A stretch of DNA of 64,000 bases, taken from the NCBI RefSeq assembly GCF_000265245.1, contig NZ_AJKS02000013.1, positions 29,338 to 93,337 of the forward strand. Direction: 5' to 3'. Of the stretch, positions 24,932 through 33,805 are shown one piece after another. The stretch comes from Halomonas smyrnensis AAD6 (GTDB taxonomy: Bacteria > Pseudomonadota > Gammaproteobacteria > Pseudomonadales > Halomonadaceae). The notes beneath the pieces are model-generated. The model had not been told where the DNA came from. It ran no database searches and saw only the letters and a program-made list of their open reading frames with translations. Both the position numbers and the translations under genes were made by a program. Positions within the stretch are counted from its first letter, which is position 1. Every line of letters starts with the position of its first letter.

Positions 24932-27130
24932 ATGACCGAACGACGAGCTACCGACTCTCTGGCCTTCCTCGCCACCTGTCCCAAGGGGCTGGAACTGCTG
25001 GTGTCCGACGAGCTGGCCGCGCTGGGCGCCACGCCCGGCAAGACGACCCTGGCCGGGGTGCACTTCCAGGCCGATCTCGAGACGGCCTATCGGGCCTGCC
25101 TGTGGTCGCGGCTGGCCAACCGGGTGGTGCTGTGCCTGGTGCGCGAGGAGGGCATCGAGACCCCCGACCAGCTGCGCGCGGCCACGGCCGCCGTGGCCTG
25201 GGGCGAGCACCTGCCGCGGGGCGCGACCCTGGCGGTGGACTTCCACGGCCGCTCCACCGAGATTCGCCACACCCGCTTCGGCGCCCAGACCGTCAAGGAC
25301 GGCGTGGTCGATCGCCTGCAGGCCGACGGCCAGCCGCGGCCGAACGTCGATACCCGCCAGCCGGACCTGCGCCTCTACGCCCACCTGCATCGCGGCCGGC
25401 TGACCCTGGGCATCGACTTCGCCGGCGACAGCCTGCATCGCCGCGGCTATCGCCGCGACGTGGGCCACGCGCCGCTCAAGGAGAACCTGGCCGCCGCGCT
25501 GCTGATCCGCGCCGGCTGGCCCGAGCGGGCCCGCGAGGGCCAGCCGCTGGTCGACCCGCTGTGCGGCGCCGGCACCCTGCTGATCGAGGCGGCGATGATG
25601 GCCGCCGACATGGCGCCCAACCTCAACCGCGAGCGCTTCGGCTTCCAGGGCTGGGCCGGCCACGACAAGGCCCGCTGGCAGGAGATCAAGCGCGAGGCCG
25701 AGGCCCGGGCCAGCATCGGCCGCAAGCGCTGCCGCTGCCGGATCCACGGCTTCGACCAGAGCCCGCCGGCGCTGTCGTCGGCCAAGGCCAACGCCATGCG
25801 CGCCGGCATTCCGGCGCTGATCACCCTGAAGGGCGCGAGCCTCACCGAGCTCAAGCGCCCCGAGGATCTCGACCCGGAGGCGAAGGGCCTCGTGATCACC
25901 AACCCGCCCTACGGCGAGCGTCTCGGCGAGCTGCCCGAGTTGGTCGGCCTCTACGCCGATCTCGGCGAGCGGGCGCGCCAGGCCTTTCCGGGCTGGCGCC
26001 TGGCGCTGTTCACCGGCAATCCGGACCTCGGCCATCGCACCGGGCTGCGCGCCCACAAGCAGTATTCGCTGAAGAACGGCCCGCTGGACGCCAAGCTGCT
26101 GCTGATGGACGTGCCGGAGGGCGCCCATGACGCTGGCAACGGCGAGCCCGCAGCGTCCGCTCCGCCGCCGCGCTCCGAGGGCGCGCAGATGTTCGCCAAT
26201 CGCCTGACCAAGAACCGCAAGCGGCTGAAGAAGTGGCTCAAGCGCTCCGGCGAGACCTGCTACCGGCTGTATGACGCCGACATGCCGGAATACGCCCTGG
26301 CCATCGACGTCTACGGCGATCATGTGCACGTGCAGGAGTACGCGCCGCCGAAGTCGATCGATGCCGGCCAGGCCCAGAAGCGGCTGTTCGAGGCGCTGGC
26401 GGTGATTCCGGAAGAGCTGGAGGTCGATGCCAGCCGGGTGGTGGTCAAGCGCCGCGAGCGCCAGAGTGGCCGCGCCCAGTACCAGAAGCAGGCCGCCAGC
26501 GGCGAGCGCTTCGAGGTCCGGGAAGGGGCGGCCCGGGTGTGGGTGAACCTGCGCGACTACCTCGACACCGGGCTGTTCCTCGATCACCGTCCGGTGCGGC
26601 GCATGCTCGGCGAGATGGCCCAGGGCAAGCGCTTCCTGAACCTGTTCTGCTATACCGCCACGGCCACCGTGCAGGCCGCCCTCGGCGGCGCCTCGGACAG
26701 CGTCAGCGTGGACCTGTCGAACACCTACCTCGACTGGGCCCGGGACAACTTCGCCCTGAACCGGCTCGATCCCTCGCGTCACCGCGTAGTGCGCGACGAC
26801 TGCTTCCAGTGGCTCGAGACCGCCGGTGTCCACTTCGACCTGATCTTCATGGACCCGCCGACCTTCTCGAACTCGAAGAAGATGGCCGACACCCTGGACG
26901 TGCAGCGCGACCACGGCCGGCTGGTGCGCCTGGCCATGGCGCGACTGGCGCCCGGTGGCACCCTGGTGTTCTCCAACAACCAGCGCCGCTTCAAGCTCGA
27001 CACCGAGCTGGGCGAGGCCTACGCGGTGGAGGACATCTCGGCGAAGACGTTCGACCCGGACTTCAATCGTCGCCCGGACCTGCATCACGTCTTCCTGATT
27101 CGCCACAAGGAGGGTGCCGCCGAGGCATGA
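24932..27130 (+). CDS. rlmL: Bifunctional 23S rRNA methyltransferase RlmL/RlmK
   Basis: Makes m2G2445 (N-terminal RlmL half) and m7G2069 (C-terminal RlmK half) in 23S rRNA. 732 residues from ATG 24932: N-terminal ferredoxin-like and THUMP domains (about 1-160), first Rossmann methyltransferase with PLCGAGTLLIEAAM and NPPYGER (N324), then a PUA-like link and the second methyltransferase with FLNLFCYTATATVQ and DPPTFSNS (D641). A GTG at 24899 would add 11 residues. Overlaps the next gene by ATGA. Confidence 0.95.
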   Translation: MTERRATDSLAFLATCPKGLELLVSDELAALGATPGKTTLAGVHFQADLETAYRACLWSRLANRVVLCLVREEGIETPDQLRAATAAVAWGEHLPRGATLAVDFHGRSTEIRHTRFGAQTVKDGVVDRLQADGQPRPNVDTRQPDLRLYAHLHRGRLTLGIDFAGDSLHRRGYRRDVGHAPLKENLAAALLIRAGWPERAREGQPLVDPLCGAGTLLIEAAMMAADMAPNLNRERFGFQGWAGHDKARWQEIKREAEARASIGRKRCRCRIHGFDQSPPALSSAKANAMRAGIPALITLKGASLTELKRPEDLDPEAKGLVITNPPYGERLGELPELVGLYADLGERARQAFPGWRLALFTGNPDLGHRTGLRAHKQYSLKNGPLDAKLLLMDVPEGAHDAGNGEPAASAPPPRSEGAQMFANRLTKNRKRLKKWLKRSGETCYRLYDADMPEYALAIDVYGDHVHVQEYAPPKSIDAGQAQKRLFEALAVIPEELEVDASRVVVKRRERQSGRAQYQKQAASGERFEVREGAARVWVNLRDYLDTGLFLDHRPVRRMLGEMAQGKRFLNLFCYTATATVQAALGGASDSVSVDLSNTYLDWARDNFALNRLDPSRHRVVRDDCFQWLETAGVHFDLIFMDPPTFSNSKKMADTLDVQRDHGRLVRLAMARLAPGGTLVFSNNQRRFKLDTELGEAYAVEDISAKTFDPDFNRRPDLHHVFLIRHKEGAAEA

Positions 27131-27468
27131 TCCAGCTGACGCTCTACACCACGCTCGGCTGCCACCTTTGCGAGACGCTGGAGGCCGGGCTTTCGCGCCT
27201 GGCCGGCGTCGAGTATTGCCTGACGCGGGTCGAGATCGGCGACGACGAGGCGCTGCTGGCGCGCTTCGGCGAGCGCATTCCGGTGCTGGTGGACGAGACG
27301 GGGGCGGCGCTGGAGGGCGCCGTCTCCCCGGCGGGGCTGGCCGAGTGGCTGGCCGCACGGGGCTGGCTGGACGAAAACGCCTGGCAGGCGATGCCGGGTG
27401 GTGAGAGCGAGGCGCCGTCGGAGCCGGGTGGCGCGGTGATGCGCCGGGGGCGGCGCTACCTGAGCTGA
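27127..27468 (+). CDS. Glutaredoxin family (DUF836-type) protein
   Basis: 113 residues: a short thioredoxin-fold domain starting MIQLTLYTTLGCHLC with a CxxC pair (C12, C15) and the cis-Pro motif GERIPVLVDE. Members are single-domain thiol-disulfide proteins often found beside rRNA methyltransferase genes. The C-terminal 30 residues (EAPSEPGG...) look unstructured. Its ATG overlaps the rlmL stop (ATGA), so the two are translationally coupled. Confidence 0.85.
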   Translation: MIQLTLYTTLGCHLCETLEAGLSRLAGVEYCLTRVEIGDDEALLARFGERIPVLVDETGAALEGAVSPAGLAEWLAARGWLDENAWQAMPGGESEAPSEPGGAVMRRGRRYLS

Positions 27469-27473
27469 CGAGC

Positions 27474-27755
27474 CTAGAGCGGGTCGAGCAGCGACAGCTG
27501 GTTGACCGCATCGCGCCCTTCCGGGCTGTGGTCGTCGGCTTCCAGTACCTTGTGGAAGCCGCGCGAGGCCTGGATGGTGGCCTCGTCCTCGAGCCACATC
27601 ATGGCCTGGCCGTGGTCGTCGGCGAGCCGATGCTTGAGCCCGCCGAACTGGGTGCCGATCTGGCCCCAGGCGCGGCTGAAGATCCAGTCGCCGAACATGT
27701 CCTGATGGACATGTACCAGCACATAGTCATGGTCGGTTTCCCAGCGGACGATCAC
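27474..27755 (-). CDS. Small WGR-like domain protein
   Basis: 93 residues from GTG 27755 (GGGAG 6 nt upstream). The core HVHQDMFGDWIFSRAWGQIG resembles a WGR domain (consensus ..Q.LFG.W.L.R.WGRIG), followed by a helix reaching ASRGFHKV. WGR domains occur in PARP-like and DNA-repair contexts and probably bind nucleic acid; here the domain stands alone. Divergent from pdxB and convergent with the glutaredoxin gene. The longer open frame upstream is a GC artefact. Function not known. Confidence 0.7.
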   Translation of the reverse strand: MIVRWETDHDYVLVHVHQDMFGDWIFSRAWGQIGTQFGGLKHRLADDHGQAMMWLEDEATIQASRGFHKVLEADDHSPEGRDAVNQLSLLDPL

Positions 27756-27875
27756 GGCGACTCCCGAGGTCGGCGGCGGCGCGACGCGCACCGCTCGTGT
27801 AACATGACCCGTATTGTAAGGCCTTGTGTTCCATGGACAAGTTTCCATGGACAAGTCAATCGAGAGGAAGGACCC

Positions 27876-29039
27876 ATGAGAATCGTCGTCGACGCCAACG
27901 TGCCGGCCGCCGAGGCCTGTTTCGGGCCGCTGGGCGAAGTGATCCGGGTGCCCGGCCGCGAGATCGATGCCGACACGGTGCGCGACGCCGATGCGCTGGT
28001 GGTGCGCTCCATCACCCGCGTCGACGAGGCCCTGGTGGCCGGTTCCCGGCTGCGCTTCGTCGGCACCTGCACCATCGGCACCGACCACGTCGACCAGGCG
28101 GCGCTGGCCGCGCGCGACATCGGCTTCGCCAGCGCCCCGGGCTGCAACGCCGAGGCGGTTGTCGACTACGTGCTGACGAGCCTCGCGACCCTGGCCGAGC
28201 GCCAGGGCTTCTCGCTGCTGGAGCGCACGGTCGGCATCGTCGGGGTCGGCAACGTCGGCGGCCGGCTGCGCGCGCGCCTGGAGGCCATGGGCATCGCCTG
28301 CCTGGCCTGCGACCCGCCCAGGGTGGAAGCAGAGAGCATCGAGGCGGAGGGCGAGGCAGGTTTCCATGAGCTTGACGCGCTGATCGACGCCTGCGACGTG
28401 CTGTGCCTGCACACCCCGCTGGTGCGCGACGGCCACCACGCCACCCGGCACCTGCTCGATGCCCGGCGCATCGCCGAGCTGGCGCCGGGGACCATCGTGC
28501 TCAACGCCGGGCGCGGCGACTGCCTGGACGGCCAGGCGCTGCGCTCGCGGCTCTCGGGGCGGGGCGACATCACGGCGGTGCTCGATGTCTGGGAGGACGA
28601 GCCCGGCATCGACGCCGCGCTGTGCGACCTGGCGGCGATCGCCACGCCGCATATCGCCGGCCACAGCCGCGACGGCAAGCTGCGCGGCACCCACGCCATC
28701 TATCAGGCGCTGACCCAGCGCTTCGGCCTGCCGGCGCGGCTGACCCTGGCGGATCTGTCGCCGGCGCCGCCGCTGGCCGCCCTGACCCTCGACGGCGGCC
28801 TGACGGTAGAGGAGGCGCTGCGGCTGTGCATGCGCGCGGTCTACGACGTGCGCCGCGACCATGATGCCCTGCACCGGGAGAGCCGCCGCCAGGGCATGGC
28901 GGTCGGCTTCGACGACTGCCGCGCGAATTACCCGCTGCGCCGGGAGTTCTCGACCCTGGCCGTCGGGCTGCGCCCGGCGGCCGAGGCCCTGGCCGCGCCG
29001 CTTGCGGCCGCCGGCTTCCGGGTGGCCACAAGCGCCTAG
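27876..29039 (+). CDS. pdxB: 4-phosphoerythronate dehydrogenase
   Basis: Second step of DXP-dependent pyridoxal phosphate synthesis (4-phosphoerythronate to 2-oxo-3-hydroxy-4-phosphobutanoate, NAD). 387 residues with the D-2-hydroxyacid dehydrogenase layout: N-terminal FVGTCTIGTDHVD and SAPGCNAEAVVDYV, Rossmann GIVGVGNVGGRLRARL, catalytic Arg in NAGRGDCLD, Glu in DVWEDEPGID, His in ATPHIAGHS, plus the PdxB-specific C-terminal dimerisation domain. ATG at 27876 follows GAGGAAGGA. A 13-bp tandem repeat (catggacaagttt-like) sits just upstream at 27831-27856. Confidence 0.95.
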   Translation: MRIVVDANVPAAEACFGPLGEVIRVPGREIDADTVRDADALVVRSITRVDEALVAGSRLRFVGTCTIGTDHVDQAALAARDIGFASAPGCNAEAVVDYVLTSLATLAERQGFSLLERTVGIVGVGNVGGRLRARLEAMGIACLACDPPRVEAESIEAEGEAGFHELDALIDACDVLCLHTPLVRDGHHATRHLLDARRIAELAPGTIVLNAGRGDCLDGQALRSRLSGRGDITAVLDVWEDEPGIDAALCDLAAIATPHIAGHSRDGKLRGTHAIYQALTQRFGLPARLTLADLSPAPPLAALTLDGGLTVEEALRLCMRAVYDVRRDHDALHRESRRQGMAVGFDDCRANYPLRREFSTLAVGLRPAAEALAAPLAAAGFRVATSA

Positions 29040-29066
29040 CGCCGGGCCACAAGCGCCGAGCCACAA
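29027..29066 (+). repeat. Degenerate copies of the 14-bp unit at the end of pdxB
   Basis: Two to three imperfect copies of the lolA-distal unit (gcgccgagccacaa versus gcgccgagctacaa) run from the last pdxB codons to the terminator stem, the same placement as at 11534-11701. Confidence 0.7.
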
Positions 29067-29100
29067 GAAAACCCGAAGGCCAAGGCCCTCGGGTTTTCGT
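29067..29100. terminator. Bidirectional terminator between pdxB and htpX
   Basis: 15-bp stem with one mismatch (29068-29082 / 29085-29098 region), A-rich and T-rich flanks, nearly the same sequence as the lolA/rarA terminator at 11701. Confidence 0.85.
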
Positions 29101-29134
29101 TTGCTTCAGTCGGTTCACGCTGTCGCGTTGCCGC

Positions 29135-30034
29135 TTACTGCCGGTAGGCCGCTTCCTTGAGCGCGCGGATGCGGTCGTCCAGGGGCGGGTGGCTGGCGAA
29201 CAGCCGCTCCATCAGCTTGCGGGTCTGGCCGGTGGTGATGGCGAACGCGGTCAGGGTGTCCGGCATCTGGTCGGCCATCTGGGTCTCGGCCTTGAGCCGG
29301 CCGAGGGCATTGATCATGGCGCCGCTGCCGGCCAGCCTGGCGCCCGCGGCGTCGGCGCGGTACTCGCGGAAGCGCGAGAACCAGGCGACGATGGCCGAGG
29401 CGATCAGGCCGAACACGATCTCGGCGACGATCACCACCGCGAAATAGCCGAAGAAGCCCAGGCCTTCGTTGTCATCCTTGCGCAGGAAGCTGTCGACCAG
29501 CTGGGCCACTACGCGGGCGAAGAACATCACGAAGGTGTTCAGCACGCCCTGAACCAGCGCCAGGGTCACCATGTCGCCGTTGGCCACGTGGCCGATCTCG
29601 TGGGCCAGCACCGCGCGCACCTCTTCCGGGCGCATGCGGTTGAGCAGGCCGGCGGAGACCGCCACCAGGGCGTCGTCCTTGTTCCAGCCGGTGGCGAAGG
29701 CGTTGGACTGCTCGGCGGGGAAGATGCCCACTTCCGGCATCTTGATGCCGGCCTCGCGGGCCAGCTCGCCCACGGTGTCCAGCAGCCACTGCTCGGTGCT
29801 GTTGGAGGGCTGCTCGATGATCACCGTGCCGGTGCTGCGCTTGGCCATCCACTTGGAGATGAACAGCGACACCATGGAGCCGGCCATGCCGAAGATGAAG
29901 CAGAAGATCAGCAGGCTGTTGAAGTTGATGCCCTGGGCGCTGAGGTAGGGCTCCACGCCGAGCAGTCGCAGGGTGATGCTGGCCACCAGGATCACCGCCA
30001 GGTTGGTGCCCAGGAACAGCAGGATTCTCATCAT
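29135..30034 (-). CDS. htpX: Protease HtpX
   Basis: Inner-membrane zinc metalloprotease that degrades misfolded membrane proteins, partner of FtsH. 299 residues beginning [14 protein letters not shown] as in E. coli. Two N-terminal TM helices (about 5-25 and 38-60), the zinc motif HEIGH at 145-149, two further hydrophobic segments (about 160-180 and 195-220), and the third-ligand region [11 protein letters not shown]. Start at 30034 chosen from the family N-terminus. In Enterobacteria it is CpxR/heat-shock regulated; no such site was identified here. Confidence 0.96.
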   Translation of the reverse strand: MMRILLFLGTNLAVILVASITLRLLGVEPYLSAQGINFNSLLIFCFIFGMAGSMVSLFISKWMAKRSTGTVIIEQPSNSTEQWLLDTVGELAREAGIKMPEVGIFPAEQSNAFATGWNKDDALVAVSAGLLNRMRPEEVRAVLAHEIGHVANGDMVTLALVQGVLNTFVMFFARVVAQLVDSFLRKDDNEGLGFFGYFAVVIVAEIVFGLIASAIVAWFSRFREYRADAAGARLAGSGAMINALGRLKAETQMADQMPDTLTAFAITTGQTRKLMERLFASHPPLDDRIRALKEAAYRQ

Positions 30035-30178
30035 TGCCGGAACTCTCCCATGAGGGTTGTCGTGCAGGCGCCGCGCCCGGATGGGCGCGGCGAGTAGAAG
30101 CAACTGCTTAGATACGGACTTTCGTCGAGGGTTTCAAGCGCGACGTCGCCGTGGGCTCATCGACGATGGCCATGCGGC

Positions 30179-31408
30179 TCACTGGCGGTAGCGCGACAGG
30201 AATCGCGCGAAGCGATCCAGGGCGTCGTCGAGCTGCTCGGCCCAGGGCAGGGTGACGATGCGCACGTGGTCCGGCTCGGGCCAGTTGAAGGCCGTGCCCT
30301 GCACCAGCAGGATCTTCTCCTGCAGCAGCAGGTCGAGCACCAGCTGCTGGTCATCCTGGATGTTGAACACCTTGGGGTCGAGGCGCGGGAAGGCGTAGAG
30401 CGCGCCCTTGGCCTTGGTGCAGGACACGCCGGGAATGGCGTTCAGCTTCTCGTGCGTGATGTCGCGCTGGGCCAGCAGCCGGCCGCCGGGCAGCACCAGG
30501 TCGTTGATCGACTGGTAGCCGCCCAGCGCGGTCTGGATGGCGTGCTGGGCCGGCACGTTGGCGCACAGGCGCATCGAGGCCAGCATGTTGAGGCCCTGGA
30601 TGTAGTCCTGGGCGCGCTGCTTGGCGATGCTGCCCGACAGCGTCATCCAGCCGCTGCGGAAACCGGCGCAGCGATAGCTCTTGGACAGCCCGTTCATGGT
30701 CACCACCAGCTGGTCGTCGCCGGCCAGGGAGCCGGTGGAGACGTGCTCGGTGCCATCGTAGAGGATCTTGTCGTAGATCTCGTCGGAGAACACCACCAGG
30801 TTGTGCTCGTGGGCGATCGCCAGCAGTTCGCGCACCACCTCCGGCGGATAGACGGCGCCGGTGGGGTTGTTGGGATTGATGATGACGATGGCCCGGGTGT
30901 GCTCGGTGACCTTCTTGCGGATGTCGTCGAGATCGGGCGCCCAGTCGGCCTGCTCGTCGCACAGGTAGTGCACGGCGCGGCCGCCGGAGAGGTTGGTGGC
31001 GGCGGTCCACAGCGGATAGTCCGGCGCCGGGATCAGCACCTCGTCGCCGTCGTTGAGCAGCGCCTGGAGCGAGATGGTGATCAGCTCGGAGACCCCGTTG
31101 CCGACGAACACGTCCTCGACGCCGACGCCGGGAATGCCCTTGCGCTGGCACTCCTGCATGATCGCCTTGCGCGCCGAGTAGAGCCCCTTGGAATCGCAGT
31201 AGCCCTGAGCGGTGGCCAGGTTGCGCATCACGTCCTGGAGGATCTCCTCCGGGGCCTCGAAGCCGAACGGCGCGGGATTGCCGATGTTCAGCTTGAGGAT
31301 GCGCTGACCCTCCTCTTCCAGGCGCTTGGCGTGGTCGAGCACCGGGCCGCGGATGTCATAGCAGACGTTGTCGAGCTTGTGCGATTTCCTGAGCGAGGCA
31401 GTGTCCAT
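30179..31408 (-). CDS. alaA: Alanine transaminase (AlaA-type aminotransferase)
   Basis: PLP-dependent transfer between alanine/pyruvate and glutamate/2-oxoglutarate. 409 residues, class I/II fold: N-terminal SHKLDNVCYDIRGPVL, SDEIYDKILYDG, the PLP lysine K243 in NGLSKSYRCAGFRSGW, and INPNNPTGAVYP. Strong resemblance to E. coli AlaA (YfbQ), which is also near htpX-type maintenance genes in some relatives. Minus strand, about 145 bp from htpX. Confidence 0.9.
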   Translation of the reverse strand: MDTASLRKSHKLDNVCYDIRGPVLDHAKRLEEEGQRILKLNIGNPAPFGFEAPEEILQDVMRNLATAQGYCDSKGLYSARKAIMQECQRKGIPGVGVEDVFVGNGVSELITISLQALLNDGDEVLIPAPDYPLWTAATNLSGGRAVHYLCDEQADWAPDLDDIRKKVTEHTRAIVIINPNNPTGAVYPPEVVRELLAIAHEHNLVVFSDEIYDKILYDGTEHVSTGSLAGDDQLVVTMNGLSKSYRCAGFRSGWMTLSGSIAKQRAQDYIQGLNMLASMRLCANVPAQHAIQTALGGYQSINDLVLPGGRLLAQRDITHEKLNAIPGVSCTKAKGALYAFPRLDPKVFNIQDDQQLVLDLLLQEKILLVQGTAFNWPEPDHVRIVTLPWAEQLDDALDRFARFLSRYRQ

Positions 31409-31513
31409 GGGGTCGAGTCCAGTGGTGTCCAGGGCCGCCGGGCGGCGGGGTGATCGTCTTGGTGAGAGAAAGGTGCGCGAGAAGGGCGCGTGACACCGGT
31501 CACGCGAGCCGTC

Positions 31514-32482
31514 TCAGCCGGCCGCTTCGTCGTCGGCGCTGGCCGAGGCGTCGGCGTCCTCTTCGGGCGCCTGTGCCGGAATGTCGGCGGGGGTCTCGAG
31601 GGTCACGCGGCCGAGCTTGCCGTCGCGCAGCTCGTGCAGCAGCACCTCGGCGCCGCGGTGCAGGTCGACCTCGCCGCCGGGGCGCAGGCCACCGCGCTTG
31701 CTGGCGATGGTGGAGAGCAGGGCGTGGCCGTCGAAGCCGGCCTCGGCCAGCAGATCGAGCTGGGCGTCGCCGTCGGCCTCGACCCGGTCGGCGTCAGGAT
31801 GCCCCTCGTAGGGCGGCAGCGCCTTCAGCTTGTAGCGCGCGGAAAACGCCTCGGGATAGCGCTTGGCCAGCTCGGCGGCGGCCACCACGGCCACGTCGAC
31901 GTAGTCGATGGCGGTGTCGCGGATCGCGCCGCTGGCGGCCAGGCGATAGGCGCTGGCCTGATCCTCGATCTTCGGCCACAGCACCCCGGGGGTGTCGATC
32001 AGCGCCACCTGGCCGTTGATGCGCACCTTCTGCTGGCGCTTGGTGACCGCCGGTTCGTTGCCGGTCTTGGCGATGGTGCGTCCGGCCAGGCCGTTGATCA
32101 GTGTCGACTTGCCGACGTTGGGAATGCCCATGACCATCACCCGCACGTCGCGGTCGGCGCGCACCTGGCCGGCCAGCTCGTGGCACAGCTTGGGAATGCG
32201 CTTGAGCTCGCGCGACTGGGTGGTGGTCACCGCCAGCGCGCGGGTATCGGGCTGGGCGTCGAAATGGGCGGTCCACTCCTTGGTGCGGACCGGATCGGCC
32301 AGGTCGGCGCGCGAGAGGATCTTGAGCACCGGCTTGTGGCGGGTGAGTTCCGCCAGCATGGGGTTGGCGCTGGAGTAGGGCAGACGGGCGTCGAGCACCT
32401 CGATCACCACGTCGATCTCCGGCAGCGCCTCGAGGATCTGCCGGCGCGCCTTGTTCATGTGTCCCGGGAACCAGCCGAGCAT
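31514..32482 (-). CDS. Circularly permuted GTPase, RbgA/YlqF-like (ribosome assembly)
   Basis: 322 residues. Motif order is permuted: G4-like SRAD (57-60), then G1 GIPNVGKS (119-126), G2 region near TK, G3 DTPG (163-166). The N-terminal LGWFPGHMNKARR and IEVLDARLPYSSANP are diagnostic of the YlqF/RbgA/Lsg1 group, which assists maturation of the large ribosomal subunit. The C-terminus ends in an acidic, Ala-rich tail. Start at 32482 or 32485 (two ATGs in tandem); AGGAG lies 7 or 4 nt upstream respectively. Confidence 0.88.
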   Translation of the reverse strand: MLGWFPGHMNKARRQILEALPEIDVVIEVLDARLPYSSANPMLAELTRHKPVLKILSRADLADPVRTKEWTAHFDAQPDTRALAVTTTQSRELKRIPKLCHELAGQVRADRDVRVMVMGIPNVGKSTLINGLAGRTIAKTGNEPAVTKRQQKVRINGQVALIDTPGVLWPKIEDQASAYRLAASGAIRDTAIDYVDVAVVAAAELAKRYPEAFSARYKLKALPPYEGHPDADRVEADGDAQLDLLAEAGFDGHALLSTIASKRGGLRPGGEVDLHRGAEVLLHELRDGKLGRVTLETPADIPAQAPEEDADASASADDEAAG

Positions 32483-32558
32483 CATCCCTCTCCTGCTACT
32501 CAATGAAACGGCCGACCATCATAGCAGATGGCCGGCCGCTGCAGGGCGGGGCAGGGCG

Positions 32559-32960
32559 CTATTCGCCGGGGTGGAAGTCGATGGCCACCGAGTTGATGCA
32601 GAAGCGCTGGCCGGTGGTCTCCTGCGGACCGTCGGGGAAGACGTGGCCGAGGTGAGCGTCGCAGCGGGCGCAGAGCACCTCGACGCGCTGCATGCCATGG
32701 CTGGAATCCGCCTGGTGTTCCACGCAGCCGGTGCCCAGGGGGCGGTCGAAGCTCGGCCAGCCGCAGCCGGCGTCGAACTTGTGCTCGTTCTCGAACAGCG
32801 GCGCGTGACAGCACACGCAGTGATAGATGCCCTGTTCGTCGTTGACTCGGTAGTCGCCGGAGAAGGGGCGCTCGGTGCCTTTCTCTCGGGTCACGTGGTA
32901 CTGCTCGGGGGTGAGCTGTTCACGCCATTCGGCCTCGCTCTTCTCTAGCTTCTTGCGCAT
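32559..32960 (-). CDS. msrB: Peptide-methionine (R)-S-oxide reductase MsrB
   Basis: Repairs methionine-R-sulfoxide in oxidised proteins. 133 residues with zinc ligands C48/C51 and C97/C100, [17 protein letters not shown], and catalytic C121 in [11 protein letters not shown] (a Cys, not selenocysteine). Minus strand, 76 bp upstream of the GTPase gene, so possibly cotranscribed with it. Confidence 0.97.
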   Translation of the reverse strand: MRKKLEKSEAEWREQLTPEQYHVTREKGTERPFSGDYRVNDEQGIYHCVCCHAPLFENEHKFDAGCGWPSFDRPLGTGCVEHQADSSHGMQRVEVLCARCDAHLGHVFPDGPQETTGQRFCINSVAIDFHPGE

Positions 32961-33072
32961 GGCCTCTACTCCTCGGTTGCGTCGCCAGGTGCGTGCACCT
33001 CATTGTGACATCAAGACACGGCGTTTTTTCCAGCCCGATCGTTAACGCTAGATCGTCGTGCCACTCCCATGC

Positions 33073-33101
33073 TTGACACTTTCCCGCCGTGTCAGTACTA
33101 T
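33073..33101 (+). promoter_or_regulatory. Strong sigma-70 promoter for the tRNA array
   Basis: TTGACA (33073-33078), 17-bp spacer, TACTAT (33096-33101), then a GC-rich discriminator (gcgcc) typical of stringently controlled stable-RNA promoters. The first tRNA begins 31 bp past the -10. Confidence 0.85.
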
Positions 33102-33131
33102 ATGCGCCATCTCGACGAGGCGAGACACAGC

Positions 33132-33207
33132 GTCCCATTCGTCTAGTGGTCCAGGACACCGCCCTTTCACGGCGGTAACAGGGGTTCGAACCCCCTATGG
33201 GACGCCA
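33132..33207 (+). tRNA. tRNA-Glu(TTC), copy 1
   Basis: 76 nt including encoded CCA. Acceptor gtcccat pairs with atgggac; anticodon loop ctttcac places TTC at 33166-33168; T-loop ttcgaac. Confidence 0.97.
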
Positions 33208-33231
33208 CTCTTCTCGATGAGATACCGGAGC

Positions 33232-33306
33232 GCGGGAATAGCTCAGTGGTAGAGCATCGCCTTGCCAAGGCGAGGGTCGCGAGTTCGAATCTCGTTTCCC
33301 GCTCCA
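33232..33306 (+). tRNA. tRNA-Gly(GCC), copy 1
   Basis: 75 nt with encoded CCA. Acceptor gcgggaa pairs with ttcccgc; anticodon loop ttgccaa places GCC at 33264-33266. Confidence 0.97.
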
Positions 33307-33310
33307 ATGC

Positions 33311-33386
33311 GTCCCATTCGTCTAGTGGTCCAGGACACCGCCCTTTCACGGCGGTAACAGGGGTTCGAACCCCCTATGGGACGCCA
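33311..33386 (+). tRNA. tRNA-Glu(TTC), copy 2
   Basis: Identical to copy 1, 5 bp after the CCA of the first tRNA-Gly. Confidence 0.97.
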
Positions 33387-33413
33387 CTTCCGGTGTTTGA
33401 CAATGCGAAAGCT

Positions 33414-33488
33414 GCGGGAATAGCTCAGTGGTAGAGCATCGCCTTGCCAAGGCGAGGGTCGCGAGTTCGAATCTCGTTTCCCGCTCCA
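33414..33488 (+). tRNA. tRNA-Gly(GCC), copy 2
   Basis: Identical to the first tRNA-Gly copy, with encoded CCA. Confidence 0.97.
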
Positions 33489-33524
33489 TCTTCCTTCGGG
33501 ATGATGGGTTTTAGAGTAGGGCCT

Positions 33525-33577
33525 GCGAGGGTCGCGAGCTGGTGCGCCAGCCCGGTCGAATCTCGTTTCCCGCTCCA
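33525..33577 (+). pseudogene. Disrupted 3' remnant of tRNA-Gly(GCC)
   Basis: Sequence matches the tRNA-Gly 3' half from gcgagggtcgcgag through tcgaatctcgtttcccgctcca, but the T-stem/T-loop junction is interrupted by about 16 extra bases that themselves form a small hairpin (ctgg tgcg ccag). The 5' half is missing. It sits between tRNA-Gly copy 2 and tRNA-Glu copy 3 and cannot fold as a tRNA. Confidence 0.75.
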
Positions 33578-33600
33578 TTTGCTCATAGAGCAATGATTGC

Positions 33601-33676
33601 GTCCCATTCGTCTAGTGGCCTAGGACACCGCCCTTTCACGGCGGTAACAGGGGTTCGAACCCCCTATGGGACGCCA
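33601..33676 (+). tRNA. tRNA-Glu(TTC), copy 3
   Basis: 76 nt with CCA; identical to the other copies except in the D-loop (ggccta instead of ggtcca). Confidence 0.96.
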
Positions 33677-33697
33677 CTACGCAGTACTCCCTTCCAA

Positions 33698-33772
33698 GCG
33701 GGAATAGCTCAGTGGTAGAGCATCGCCTTGCCAAGGCGAGGGTCGCGAGTTCGAATCTCGTTTCCCGCTCCA
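33698..33772 (+). tRNA. tRNA-Gly(GCC), copy 3
   Basis: 75 nt with CCA, same sequence as the other tRNA-Gly copies; last intact tRNA of the array. Confidence 0.97.
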
Positions 33773-33786
33773 GTAGGCCTCCAGGG

Positions 33787-33805
33787 AATCTCTCTTCCCG
33801 CTCCA
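33787..33805 (+). pseudogene. Short 3' tRNA-Gly-like remnant
   Basis: aatctctcttcccgctcca closely matches the last 19 bases of tRNA-Gly (aatctcgtttcccgctcca). The 225 bp between here and the ABC transporter gene hold no recognisable gene. Confidence 0.55.

Noticed and set aside
27831..27856. Tandem 13-bp repeat upstream of pdxB as a regulatory site
   Set aside because: Two short copies only, with no known factor or conserved context.
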